From: Verrucomicrobiota bacterium
GTDB taxonomy: Bacteria; Verrucomicrobiota; Verrucomicrobiia; Opitutales; Opitutaceae
Length of the DNA stretch: 64,000 bases
Assembly: GCA_023391285.1 (NCBI GenBank)
Contig: JAEWBF010000064.1
Span: forward strand, 1 to 64,000
Direction of reading: 5' to 3'
Part shown: in pieces, positions 19,034 through 28,061 of the stretch
Position numbering within the stretch: position 1 is the first letter of the stretch
Layout of the letters: each line of letters opens with the position of its first letter
Position numbers and translations under genes: made by a program
Notes under the pieces: generated by a model
Database searches by the model: none
Told to the model about the DNA's origin: nothing
What the model saw: the letters and a program-made list of their open reading frames with translations, nothing else

Positions 19034-19579
19034 ATGAAAACCGCCCAACGCCAAACGCCGGTCGGGCGAAACGCCCCCGCCGAGCCGCCTTCCTCCACGA
19101 CCGCTCCCGTTTCCTCCACCATCACGTTCGATCAACTCAAACACCTCACCAAACCCGAACTCGACCATCTCTTCCGCCGCAGCCCCGCCGGCCCGATTCC
19201 CGAGGGCGACGCTCAGGGCGAGGCGATCGTTTGCCCGGGAACATTTTGGGCCCGCCTGATCGCACGCTTCGTTCATGCGCTCGCCTGGCAGGGCAAGGTC
19301 TTCACCAAAGACCCCGACGGCCAGGGCGCCACCCTCGTCAACAAGATCACCGTCGCCGGGGCCCACGCGATCGTCGCTCGCGTCTATCACACCCCGAGCT
19401 GGGTCGACGGCGGCGACTGTATCGTCCTCGACTACTCCAAAACCTCTCTCTTCGCCCGCAAGATTCGCGACGAGATCCGGCTCGTCGACGCCGCCAGCCG
19501 CACCTACCTCGGCAAGGTCTGGTGGGGCAAAACTCCGCTCGTCCACTTCGCCCTGAAGTTTCCACCGGTGGCGCGGTAG
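19034..19579 (+). CDS. Small protein of an unassigned family, also present as N-terminal domain of the next gene
   Basis: 181 residues without a signal peptide or membrane segment. The core is SPAGPIPEGDA, then WQGKVF, then VLDYSKTSLFARKIRDEIRLVD and YLGKVWWGKTPL. The same order and spacing occur in residues 1-145 of the 19653 protein (SPAGPIPEGEA, LWQGKVF, VIDYSKTSLVARFVRDEIRLVA, YLGQAYVGQR), so the domain exists here both alone and fused to a di-haem cytochrome. I believe similar sequences occur elsewhere with unknown function, but I cannot name the family. The conserved aspartate, lysine and arginine residues suggest binding of a charged or lipid-headgroup ligand (speculative). Confidence 0.8.
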   Translation: MKTAQRQTPVGRNAPAEPPSSTTAPVSSTITFDQLKHLTKPELDHLFRRSPAGPIPEGDAQGEAIVCPGTFWARLIARFVHALAWQGKVFTKDPDGQGATLVNKITVAGAHAIVARVYHTPSWVDGGDCIVLDYSKTSLFARKIRDEIRLVDAASRTYLGKVWWGKTPLVHFALKFPPVAR

Positions 19580-19583
19580 CGCG

Positions 19584-19612
19584 GTAGGGCGCTCTCTCCG
19601 AGAGCGCCGCTC
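19584..19612 (+). repeat. GTAGGGC hairpin element
   Basis: Starts GTAGGG; GGCGCTCTC (19588-19596) pairs perfectly with GAGAGCGCC (19600-19608) across loop TCC, and GCTC follows. It lies between two plus-strand genes of the cytochrome cluster. Same family as 37101, 37143, 42394, 45243 and 56973, but with a different stem sequence. Confidence 0.85.
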
Positions 19613-19652
19613 ATCGCCTCGCGAAACTCCCCCACCTCGCGCCCCGCCCGCA

Positions 19653-21575
19653 ATGCCCCTCACCGCCCGCCAACTCCTCAAAAAACGCGCCGGTGAGCTC
19701 GACGCCCTCTTCGCCGCCAGTCCCGCGGGTCCGATCCCCGAAGGCGAAGCCACCGGCGCCGCCATCGCCTGCTCCGGCTCCTGGTTCGCTCACGTCATCG
19801 CCTGGTTCGCGCGTTGGTTTCTCTGGCAAGGGAAAGTCTTTTCTTCCGCCGAACGCTGCCTTCGCAATCGCATCACCGCCTTCGGTTTTACCGCGATCAA
19901 AGCCGATGTTTATCCGGGCCAAAGTTGGTTCGATGGCGGCGAATGTATCGTCATCGATTATTCGAAAACCTCCTTGGTCGCGCGCTTCGTCCGCGACGAA
20001 ATCCGGCTCGTCGCTCCCGATCTCTACCTCGGCCAGGCTTACGTCGGCCAGCGCCGCCAACCGATCCTCAAGTTCTCGCTCAGCTACCAATACGAGCCGG
20101 CCCGCAAAACCGCCCGCCGCGTCTGGGCCACCGCCGCCGCACTCCTTCTCCTGTTCGCGATTTATTTCGCGATCCGCCTCAACCGCGACGAGCCCGTCAC
20201 CTTCGCCAATCTCGAAGAGCATTTCAAATACGGCTCCACCGGCGGCGAGCGCGACGCCGGCATTCCCTACGCGCTTTGGAAAGTCCTGCCCGCGATGTTT
20301 CCCGAGTTCCTGCCGGAACCTTCCCGCGGACTCGCCTCCCTCGGTTTCGTCTTCGATCCGTCCCGCCCCACCGACGCCGATCTTCCCGTGGGCGTTTCCA
20401 AACGCAACGTCCAGGGCATCGAACGCGTGTTTCTCAACTGCGCGTCCTGCCATGTCGGCACCGTGCGCGACACCCCGCAAAGCTCGCCGCGCATCATCAC
20501 CGGCATGCCCGCCAACACGCTCGATCTCCAAGCCTTCGAGCGCTTCCTCTTCAACGCCGCCGCGAGCGAAAAATTCACGCCCGAGCGCATCATGGCCGAG
20601 ATGGAGCGTTTCGGCATCCGCGACGATTTCATCAATCGCCAAATCCTCCGCCACCTCGCCATCGACATCGGTCGCCGCCGGCTCCTCTTCCTCCGCGACC
20701 GCTTTAAATTCATGGACCGCGAGCCCGACGCCGGTCCTGGCCGCGTGGATACGTTCAACCCGCCCAAGGTTCTGCTGAATTTTCCGATGGAGAAACTCCC
20801 CCCTAACGAGTGGGTCGGGAACTGCGATCTTCCTTCCGTCTGGAATCAGGGCCCGCGCGAGGGGATGGCGCTTCACTGGGACGGCAACAATACCTCCGTC
20901 GAAGAACGCAATCGCAGCGCCGCCTTCGGCACCGGCGCGATCCCGCCCACCCTCGATCGCGCGTCCATGAAGAAAATGGAAACCTGGCTCCGCGACGCCA
21001 AGCCGCCCGCCTACCCCTATCCGATCGATCAAACCCTCGCCCAACGTGGCGCCCCGATCTACGCGCAACTCTGCGCCGGCTGCCACGGCCGCAGCGGCGC
21101 CGATTTCTCCGGCGAACTCGTCGGCCAGGTCACACCCATCGAGGATATCCGCACCGATCGCCACCGTCTCGACTCCTACACGCCCGAACTCGCCGCCAAT
21201 CAAAACCTCCTCTACGCCGCCTATCCCGAGGAGCGTTTTCGCCACTTCCGCAAAACCAACGGTTACGCCAACCAGCCCCTCGACGGTCTCTGGCTCCGCG
21301 CGCCGTATCTTCACAACGGTTCCGTCCCCACGCTCCGCGATCTCCTCAATCCCGCTCGCGAACGCCCCGCGTCATTTCATCGTGGATACGACGTCTACGA
21401 TCCGAAAAACGTCGGCTTCATCAGCGACGTGTCGCACGAGGGCCCGCGTCGCTACTTCCGTTTCGACACCGCGCTCCCCGGCAATGGCAACTTCGGCCAC
21501 GAGGGCCGGGCTTACGGCACCGAGCTTACTCCCGCCGACAAAGACGCCCTCATCGAACACCTGAAAACCTTTTAA
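19653..21575 (+). CDS. Fusion: unassigned domain + membrane segment + di-haem c-type cytochrome (RoxA/MauG-like)
   Basis: 640 residues in three parts. Residues 1-145 form the same domain as the 19034 protein. Residues 157-175 form a membrane helix. Residues 185 to the end form a di-haem cytochrome with CASCH at 263 and CAGCH at 474. The block LDGLWLRAPYLHNGSVPTLR near residue 545 is characteristic of a di-haem family that includes the rubber oxygenases RoxA/RoxB and related proteins (from memory). With one helix, the first domain is predicted cytoplasmic and the haem part periplasmic. If correct, the protein couples an intracellular binding domain to an extracytoplasmic redox domain. Confidence 0.85.
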   Translation: MPLTARQLLKKRAGELDALFAASPAGPIPEGEATGAAIACSGSWFAHVIAWFARWFLWQGKVFSSAERCLRNRITAFGFTAIKADVYPGQSWFDGGECIVIDYSKTSLVARFVRDEIRLVAPDLYLGQAYVGQRRQPILKFSLSYQYEPARKTARRVWATAAALLLLFAIYFAIRLNRDEPVTFANLEEHFKYGSTGGERDAGIPYALWKVLPAMFPEFLPEPSRGLASLGFVFDPSRPTDADLPVGVSKRNVQGIERVFLNCASCHVGTVRDTPQSSPRIITGMPANTLDLQAFERFLFNAAASEKFTPERIMAEMERFGIRDDFINRQILRHLAIDIGRRRLLFLRDRFKFMDREPDAGPGRVDTFNPPKVLLNFPMEKLPPNEWVGNCDLPSVWNQGPREGMALHWDGNNTSVEERNRSAAFGTGAIPPTLDRASMKKMETWLRDAKPPAYPYPIDQTLAQRGAPIYAQLCAGCHGRSGADFSGELVGQVTPIEDIRTDRHRLDSYTPELAANQNLLYAAYPEERFRHFRKTNGYANQPLDGLWLRAPYLHNGSVPTLRDLLNPARERPASFHRGYDVYDPKNVGFISDVSHEGPRRYFRFDTALPGNGNFGHEGRAYGTELTPADKDALIEHLKTF

Positions 21576-21652
21576 CCACAGATGAACCCAGATGAACGCA
21601 CCTATTTCCCGAGCACCCACTGATCCGTGTCCATCCGTGTTCATCCGTGGTT
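21574..21652. repeat. Inverted pair of decamer-unit repeats
   Basis: The left arm begins AACCACAGATGAACCCAGAT at 21574, overlapping the stop codon of the previous cytochrome. The right arm at 21623-21652 is ATCCGTGTCC, ATCCGTGTTC, ATCCGTGGTT. The right arm ends 7 bases before the next start codon, so it would occupy the ribosome-binding region of that mRNA. Same family as 10227. Confidence 0.85.
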
Positions 21653-21659
21653 AAAAACC

Positions 21660-23150
21660 ATGCCCCTCTCGCCCAAAACGAAACGCAAACTCCTCCTCGC
21701 CGCCGTCGTGCTTGTCGCGCTCGGCTTGTTCGTCGTCTGGTTCAGCTGGCGCTACTTCTTCCGCGAAGAGCCCGAGCCCCAGTGGGCCGACCAAAGCGAG
21801 CGTTTCAAATACGGCAGTATCGGCGCCGAGAATACACGCGGCATCCCTTACTACGTCTGGCTCGTCCTCCCGCGCGTCTTTCCCGAACACCTTCCCGGCC
21901 CCGGCGGCTACAAATCCTTCGGTCTCGTTTGGGAAGAGGGCCGTGAACTTCCCGCCGGTTTCACCAAACGCGTCATCGGCTTCCCGCGCGTCGCCAACAA
22001 CTGCGCCATCTGCCACACGGGCACATGGCGCCGCAGCGAAAACGAAACGCCGCAGGTCGTCGTCGCCGCGCCTTCGCACACCACCGACGTCCAGGGGCTC
22101 CTCCGCTTCCTCATCAAATGCGGCGAGGATCCCCGCTTCAACGCCAGCACCTTGCTCGCCGAGATCGATCGCGAGGTGAAGCTCTCGTTCATCGAGCGCC
22201 AGCTCTACCGCTTCGCCATCATCCCGCTCACCCGCCGCGCCCTCCTGCGCCAGAAAGAACAGCTCGCTTGGATGAACCGTCCGGGCTGGCCCGACTGGGG
22301 CCGCGGTCGTGACGATCCCATGAATCTCACGAAGTATTTCATGACGAGTATGCCGGTCGACAACACCACGGGCCAGGCCGACTTCCCTTCCGTCTGGAAT
22401 CTCAAGATCCGCAAAGGCGACGGCCTCTATCTCAACTGGTCTTGCGATACCCCCGCCGTCCGCTCCGTCCTGATCGATTCCGCGCTCGGTCTCGGCGCCG
22501 CGCCCGATGCCACCGTTCCGCTCGACGAACTCAACTGGTCCGCCAAACGCCGCGCGTGGTTTCTCCAGCGCATGGCCGAGCTCGACGACTTCCTCAGCGA
22601 GCTCCCGCCGCCCGCGTATCCATTTTCCATGGACAACGCTCTCGCCGATCGCGGCCGCCCGGTTTACGCGCAGCATTGCGCCTCCTGCCATGAGGTCGGC
22701 GGTCAATTCACCAACAAGCCCGTCCCCCCCGATGAAATCGGCACCGACCGCAAACGGCTCGATACCTGGACCCAGGCCGCGGCCGACGAAGCCAACCGCC
22801 GCGTGAAAGACATGGGCATCGATCGCCCCAACATGGTGCGCATCGTCGGCTACCAATCTCCGCCCCTCGACGGCCTCTGGCTCCGCGCCCCGTATCTTCA
22901 CAACGGCTCCGTCCCCACCCTGCGCGACCTGCTCGCCCCCGTCGATCAGCGCCCGCGCGTCTTCTCCCGCGGCTACGACGTTTACGATCCCGTCAACGTC
23001 GGCTTCGTCACCAGCGGCTTCGATACCGCTCGCCTCGGCTGGAAACACGACACCGCCGAACGCGGCAACGGCAACCAGGGCCACACTTACGGCACCACCC
23101 TGCCGGCCGCCGAAAAAAACGCCCTGCTCGAATACTTGAAAACCCTCTAA
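21660..23150 (+). CDS. Membrane-anchored di-haem c-type cytochrome (third of cluster)
   Basis: 496 residues from the ATG at 21660; the open frame further upstream is only the repeat. An N-terminal membrane anchor (about residues 9-30) is followed by a di-haem domain with CAICH at 115 and CASCH at 340. The later blocks LDGLWLRAPYLHNGSVPTLR and YDVYDPVNVGF match the 19653 protein closely, as does the beginning RFKYGSIGAENTRGIPYYVW. It is a clear paralogue of that cytochrome without the N-terminal extra domain. Such pairs may form a complex or act in series. Confidence 0.85.
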   Translation: MPLSPKTKRKLLLAAVVLVALGLFVVWFSWRYFFREEPEPQWADQSERFKYGSIGAENTRGIPYYVWLVLPRVFPEHLPGPGGYKSFGLVWEEGRELPAGFTKRVIGFPRVANNCAICHTGTWRRSENETPQVVVAAPSHTTDVQGLLRFLIKCGEDPRFNASTLLAEIDREVKLSFIERQLYRFAIIPLTRRALLRQKEQLAWMNRPGWPDWGRGRDDPMNLTKYFMTSMPVDNTTGQADFPSVWNLKIRKGDGLYLNWSCDTPAVRSVLIDSALGLGAAPDATVPLDELNWSAKRRAWFLQRMAELDDFLSELPPPAYPFSMDNALADRGRPVYAQHCASCHEVGGQFTNKPVPPDEIGTDRKRLDTWTQAAADEANRRVKDMGIDRPNMVRIVGYQSPPLDGLWLRAPYLHNGSVPTLRDLLAPVDQRPRVFSRGYDVYDPVNVGFVTSGFDTARLGWKHDTAERGNGNQGHTYGTTLPAAEKNALLEYLKTL

Positions 23151-23210
23151 CGCGGCGTCGTCCCCTGCGGCGCATTTTTGCGCCTGTTTCGGCCGCGCCT
23201 CTTCACTGCG

Positions 23211-25838
23211 ATGCACACACCGATCATCTTCGCCGCCGACGCCAAGTATCCCGACGACCTAAAATCAGCCGAATCATCCGAGATCGCCGCGCGGCGCGCC
23301 TTCAACCAGATCGATCCCAACGCACCGCGCGTCGGGGTCGCTCTCTCCGGCGGCGGCATTCGCAGCGCCACCTTCTGTCTCGGCATCTTCCAGGCTCTCG
23401 CTCGTCAAAAGCTCGTTCGCCGCATCGACTACCTTTCGACTGTATCCGGCGGTGGATACTTCGGCAGCTTCCTTGGCGCCGCATTTTCACGCGACGATGC
23501 CACGCCCGAAAAAGTCGAAGCCGAACTCGCCAACAACCACTCGTGGTCCGTCAACTGGCTTCGCGAAAACGGTCGCTTTCTCTCGCCCAACGGCGCCGGC
23601 GATACCTGGCAGGCTGCCGCCGTGGCCCTGCGCAACTGGACCACGCTGCACGTCGTCCTCCTTACCTTCGGCTTTCTGATGCTCGGTCTCGCCGCACTCT
23701 TCCGCGCCGACTTGTCCAACTGGAGCCCGACGTCCTCCGAGTGGATCGCCCTCGAACGTTTTTTCTGGCGGCGCCGAATGGGCGACTTCTGGCCCAGCCC
23801 CTGGTTCATCCTGCCCGCCATTTCGTTCGCTTTGCTCATGGTGCCCAGCGGCACCGTTTACTGGCTCACCCAAGCCACGCCTTTGATGTCTCTCCTGCGT
23901 CGGCTCCGCGGGGTTTTCCAACGGCGTTTTCGCGCGATGACCGACAACGAATTCATCGGCCGCTCCCAGGGATTTCTCTCCCGCAGCTTCATGGTCGGAC
24001 TGATCACGACCGTCGTTCTCTTCCTCTTCGCGCTCGTCGATTCCCTCGGCCAATCCGCCTACCTGCTCTGGTCGCACGATTTTTCCTTTCCCGGGTTGTG
24101 GGCCATGCTCACGTCGGGCGGCGCGCTCCTCTTTGGCTTCGGTTCAAAGATCGCGGTTTATCTCGAACGTCTCCCCGGAAAATTTCGCTTCTCCGTTCCA
24201 CTCAGCGCCGTCGCACTCCTGCTCGCGACCACGTGGCTGTTGCTCATTGTGTTCGCTCTTTCCGTCATCAGCTGCGGCTTCGGCTGGGAATGGCTCAACG
24301 CCTCCAACGACGATAAATTCCACCCCATGACCGGCGTGTGGGAACTTTTCCTCATCGTCATCATCGCCTTCACCGCTTCCTGGATTTTCAGCCGCGGCTT
24401 CGGCTTCGTGAATCTTTCCTCGATGCAGCAGATCTATACCGCGCGGCTTTCACGCGCCTACCTCGGCGCCAGCAATCCCCATCGCCGCCGCCACAAGAAT
24501 TTCGACATGACCGATCTCCTGCCGGGCGACGATATCACGCTCGACGACTACGCGCCGCATCGCCGCGGCGGTCCGCTGCACTTCATCAACGTCACCGTCA
24601 ACGAAACCGTCTCCGGCAAAACCCAGATCGAACGCCGCGATCGCAAGGGTCTCGGCATGGCCGTCGGGCCTTGCGGCCTTTCCGTCGGACACGATTCGCA
24701 CGCGCTCTGGGCCGCCGAGCGCGCCGACACTCCGCCCCGGCCGCGTTTGCAGGCCCTGTGGGATTCCCACCGCCGCGCGATCACTCCCGTCGACTGTGGC
24801 ACCAAACGCTTCCACGCCCTCTGCGAAAATCTCCCCGGTTCCAATAAATCCCCCATCCAACACGTCGAAGCGCTCGCGCTCGGCCGCTGGGTGGCCGTCT
24901 CCGGCGCGGCATTTACCACCGGCACCGGCGCCACCACATCGTTCGGCCTGAGCTTCCTGCTCGGTCTCGCCAACGTCCGCCTGGGTTATTGGTGGGACAG
25001 CGGCATCGACCCCGCCAGCCGCATCACCACCGCGCCCAATTTCCTCGAGATCGCCAGCCGCCTCGTCAGCCGTTTCCTGCCCGTGCAAACCTGTCTGATG
25101 AACGAGTGTTTCGCCCGCTTCCACGGCCCGAACCGGCGCCACTGGTATCTTTCCGACGGCGGCCACTTCGAAAACACCGGCTGCTACGAACTCGTTCGCC
25201 GCCGCGTCCCGCTTATCATCTGCGTCGATGCCGGTCAGGATGCGGACTATCAGTTCGCCGACTTCGCCAATCTCGTGCGCAAGGCCCGCACCGATTTCCG
25301 CGCCGAACTTCAAGTCGTTCGCCGCGCGTCCGACACCGCCACCGACGACCCCGGCGTCCGCTTCCCCATGCCAAAACTCGAAGACGTCGTGCATCCCTCG
25401 CTGCTCGATGTCATTGGCGTGCCCGAGGATTTCGTTTCGCTGCAAGACGATCTCCGCGCGAAGGACCAAAAAACGTCAGACCTTCGCGCGCGTTGCTCGC
25501 GCCGCCACGCCCTCCTGGCGCGTATCCATTATACGGACACCGACGAATTCTCCTGGCTGCTTCTGATTAAACCGAGCTTGATGGGCGACGAAACCGCCGA
25601 CGTCGTTCAATACCATCGCACCCACCCGCTCTTCCCGCAGGAGCCGACGACCGACCAGTATTTCGACGAAGCCCAATGGGAAAGTTACCGGAAACTTGGG
25701 GAGCACATCGGCACCGAACTCTTCACTCCTCCCGCCGTCACAAACAAGACCGACCGCGCCAATTGGAGTCCCTCGCAGATGACGCCCCCCACCGCCAGGC
25801 GCGCGACCTCACCGGCCGACCTCGCCATGGCCGGCTGA
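23211..25838 (+). CDS. Large membrane patatin-like phospholipase
   Basis: 875 residues from the ATG at 23211. The patatin fold is split. The N-terminal part has the oxyanion motif VALSGGGIRSA (residues 43-53) and the nucleophile Ser79 in STVSGGGYFG. Then come about 350 residues with several membrane helices (about 110-400). The C-terminal part has the dyad aspartate in DGGHFENTG near residue 650. In plant patatin the nucleophile motif is GxSxG; here it is TVSGG. Expected activity is acyl hydrolysis of membrane lipids. It lies 60 bases after the third cytochrome and is likely the last gene of that operon. Confidence 0.85.
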   Translation: MHTPIIFAADAKYPDDLKSAESSEIAARRAFNQIDPNAPRVGVALSGGGIRSATFCLGIFQALARQKLVRRIDYLSTVSGGGYFGSFLGAAFSRDDATPEKVEAELANNHSWSVNWLRENGRFLSPNGAGDTWQAAAVALRNWTTLHVVLLTFGFLMLGLAALFRADLSNWSPTSSEWIALERFFWRRRMGDFWPSPWFILPAISFALLMVPSGTVYWLTQATPLMSLLRRLRGVFQRRFRAMTDNEFIGRSQGFLSRSFMVGLITTVVLFLFALVDSLGQSAYLLWSHDFSFPGLWAMLTSGGALLFGFGSKIAVYLERLPGKFRFSVPLSAVALLLATTWLLLIVFALSVISCGFGWEWLNASNDDKFHPMTGVWELFLIVIIAFTASWIFSRGFGFVNLSSMQQIYTARLSRAYLGASNPHRRRHKNFDMTDLLPGDDITLDDYAPHRRGGPLHFINVTVNETVSGKTQIERRDRKGLGMAVGPCGLSVGHDSHALWAAERADTPPRPRLQALWDSHRRAITPVDCGTKRFHALCENLPGSNKSPIQHVEALALGRWVAVSGAAFTTGTGATTSFGLSFLLGLANVRLGYWWDSGIDPASRITTAPNFLEIASRLVSRFLPVQTCLMNECFARFHGPNRRHWYLSDGGHFENTGCYELVRRRVPLIICVDAGQDADYQFADFANLVRKARTDFRAELQVVRRASDTATDDPGVRFPMPKLEDVVHPSLLDVIGVPEDFVSLQDDLRAKDQKTSDLRARCSRRHALLARIHYTDTDEFSWLLLIKPSLMGDETADVVQYHRTHPLFPQEPTTDQYFDEAQWESYRKLGEHIGTELFTPPAVTNKTDRANWSPSQMTPPTARRATSPADLAMAG

Positions 25839-25937
25839 CCCGCAATCCACGCGCCCGCGCCCGCGCGACCGTCGCGAAGCTCGCCCGGAACGAAATGTTC
25901 TTTGCGAGCTTCGCGTCCTTGGCGCGAGCCCGGTTCG

Positions 25938-27527
25938 TCACGCGACAACCAAGCTCTCCCCCGTCATCTCCACCGGCTTCGGCAAGCCCATCAGCGCCAG
26001 CACCGTCGGCGCGATGTCCGCCAGCCGTCCGCCGCTCCGCATCTTCGTCTTTCCCGCCGCGAAGCCTTCGCCCACGACAAAGACCTCGACGAGATTCAAT
26101 GTGTGCGAGGTATGCGGGCTGTTCGTCGACGCGTCCCACATCTGTTCGCAATTGCCATGGTCGGCGCACACCACCGCGCGACCGCCAACCTGTTCCAGCG
26201 CCGCGAGCAACTCGCCCACGCCGCGATCGGTTTCCTCGACCGCCTTCACCGCCGCGGGAATGGAGCCCGTATGGCCGACCATGTCCGGATTCGCATAGTT
26301 CACGACGACCAAACCATACTTGCCCGAAAGAATCGCCGCCTTCGCCATCGCCGTCACTTCGCCCGCCGACATCTCCGGCTGCAAATCATACGTCGCCACC
26401 TTCGGGCTCGCCGGACACGCCCGCTCCTCCCCCGGAAACGGCTCCTTGCGATAGTTGTTAAAGAAAAAGGTCACGTGCGGATTCTTCTCCGTCTCCGCGC
26501 AACGGAACTGCGCGATGCCCGCATTCGCCACGACTTCGCCAAGAATGTTCTTCAACTTCTCCGGCTTCGGCGAAATCACGTTCACCGGCAGTCCGCTCTC
26601 ATACTCCGTCATCGTCGCGTAGTAGAGATCGAGCTTCGGCCCGCGATCGAACCCCGCGAATCCATCGATCACAAAAGCCTTCGTAAGTTCGCGCGGGCGA
26701 TCGCCACGATAGTTGTAGAACAACACCGCATCGCCGTTCCCGATCGTCGCGACCGGCCGCCCATTCGCGTCCACCACCCACGTCGCCGGCACGAATTCAT
26801 CGCCGTTCTGCGTGGGACTCATCGGTGCCGCATAATAACGTTGCACCGCCACCTCGGCATTTGGCGCCGTCGCGACCGCCTTGCGGCCCGTCAACATATC
26901 ATACGCCTGCTGCACGCGCTCCCAGCGATTGTCGCGATCCATCGCCCAAAAACGCCCGCAGACCGTCGCGATTTTTCCGATACCGATCTCGCGGCACTTC
27001 GCCTCCACTTGCTGCACATAGCCGAGTCCGCTCTGCGGCGGCGTGTCGCGCCCATCCGTGAACGCATGGATGAACACCTGGTCCGCTCGCAACCCGTCCT
27101 CTTTCGCCTGCCGCAAAATCCCATAAAGATGCTCCAGCATCCCATGCACGCCCGCATCGCTCACGATGCCCATCAGGTGCAGCTTCGAACCGCGCGTCTT
27201 CACGCGCTCGACCGCCGCCCGCCACACCGCGTTCGTCGCGAGCCGCTTTTCCGAAAACAGCTTGTTCAATCTCACCAGCTCCTGATCGACGATTCGGCCC
27301 GCGCCGATGTTCTCATGTCCGACTTCGCTGTTGCCCATCACGCCATCCGGCAAACCCACGTCCAAGCCGCTCGCCGCAATCAGCGCGTGCGGATACTTCG
27401 CGTGCAAAGCGTCGTCGCAGGACTTTTTCGCCAGATATACGGCGTTCGTTTCGTTCTGCTTCGGGTCGGGGTTCTTGCCCCAACCATCACGAATCACAAG
27501 AAGGACCGGCTTACGGGTGTTGCTCAT
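25938..27527 (-). CDS. gpmI: 2,3-bisphosphoglycerate-independent phosphoglycerate mutase
   Basis: Interconverts 3- and 2-phosphoglycerate in glycolysis, Mn-dependent. 529 residues from the ATG at 27527 (MSNTRKPVLLVIRDGWG); an in-frame ATG at 27548 is less likely. The catalytic serine is in GVMGNSEVGHENIGAGR. HAFTDGRDTPPQSG and the C-terminal metal-site motifs (VVNYANPDMVGHTG, VVCADHGNCE) complete the alkaline-phosphatase-like domain. Convergent with the patatin gene. Confidence 0.97.
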   Translation of the reverse strand: MSNTRKPVLLVIRDGWGKNPDPKQNETNAVYLAKKSCDDALHAKYPHALIAASGLDVGLPDGVMGNSEVGHENIGAGRIVDQELVRLNKLFSEKRLATNAVWRAAVERVKTRGSKLHLMGIVSDAGVHGMLEHLYGILRQAKEDGLRADQVFIHAFTDGRDTPPQSGLGYVQQVEAKCREIGIGKIATVCGRFWAMDRDNRWERVQQAYDMLTGRKAVATAPNAEVAVQRYYAAPMSPTQNGDEFVPATWVVDANGRPVATIGNGDAVLFYNYRGDRPRELTKAFVIDGFAGFDRGPKLDLYYATMTEYESGLPVNVISPKPEKLKNILGEVVANAGIAQFRCAETEKNPHVTFFFNNYRKEPFPGEERACPASPKVATYDLQPEMSAGEVTAMAKAAILSGKYGLVVVNYANPDMVGHTGSIPAAVKAVEETDRGVGELLAALEQVGGRAVVCADHGNCEQMWDASTNSPHTSHTLNLVEVFVVGEGFAAGKTKMRSGGRLADIAPTVLALMGLPKPVEMTGESLVVA

Positions 27528-27664
27528 GGGAAAATCAGCACAACGCATGACAGGAGCCCGCTCCGCGAAAAGGCAAAATTCGCCGCACCCGTTGGCGAGA
27601 TATCGGTCAATTTCCGCATGATCGTGCCGAACTTGGCCTCAATCTTGCGAGAAAGGAGCCCTCG

Positions 27665-27979
27665 ATGACGGTCATCATCCGAGATCAGCTGGTGAACCCG
27701 CCCACGTGGTTCAGTTCCTTCCGCGATTTCACGCTCTACTGTCACGTTTTCCTCCACCACGACGTCGTCATCGAATCGGACGACCCCGATCCTTACTTCC
27801 ACTGGATGCGACCCCGCGGCGGCCTCGACTTTGTCGAAGACTTTGTCCGCCCCGGCACCGAAGAGGGCCTGCACGTCGACGTGGAGCACAACTATCCTCG
27901 CTCCGTCGTCACCGACCGCATCGCACCCGAAAACGTCCACCGTCTCATCGCCCAGCTCAACTTCTGCCGCGGGCTCTAG
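27665..27979 (+). CDS. Small conserved-looking protein of unknown function
   Basis: 104 residues, predicted soluble, rich in His, Asp and aromatic residues (LYCHVFLHHDVVIESDDPDPYFHW). AAGGAG lies 6 bases before the ATG at 27665, one of the few strong Shine-Dalgarno sites in the window, which supports real translation. No domain was recognised. It stands alone, divergent from gpmI. Confidence 0.65.
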   Translation: MTVIIRDQLVNPPTWFSSFRDFTLYCHVFLHHDVVIESDDPDPYFHWMRPRGGLDFVEDFVRPGTEEGLHVDVEHNYPRSVVTDRIAPENVHRLIAQLNFCRGL

Positions 27980-28061
27980 TTTGGAAGGCGCTGCTCCGTC
28001 TGCGCCGTTCAGAGCATCCGGCTCTCATCTCTCAACCCTCAACTCTCAACTCCGCCTCCCT

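Noticed and set aside
16603..19125. In-frame extension of aspS to a start at 19125
   Set aside because: It runs antisense through the di-haem cytochrome gene; AspRS homology begins at 16602.
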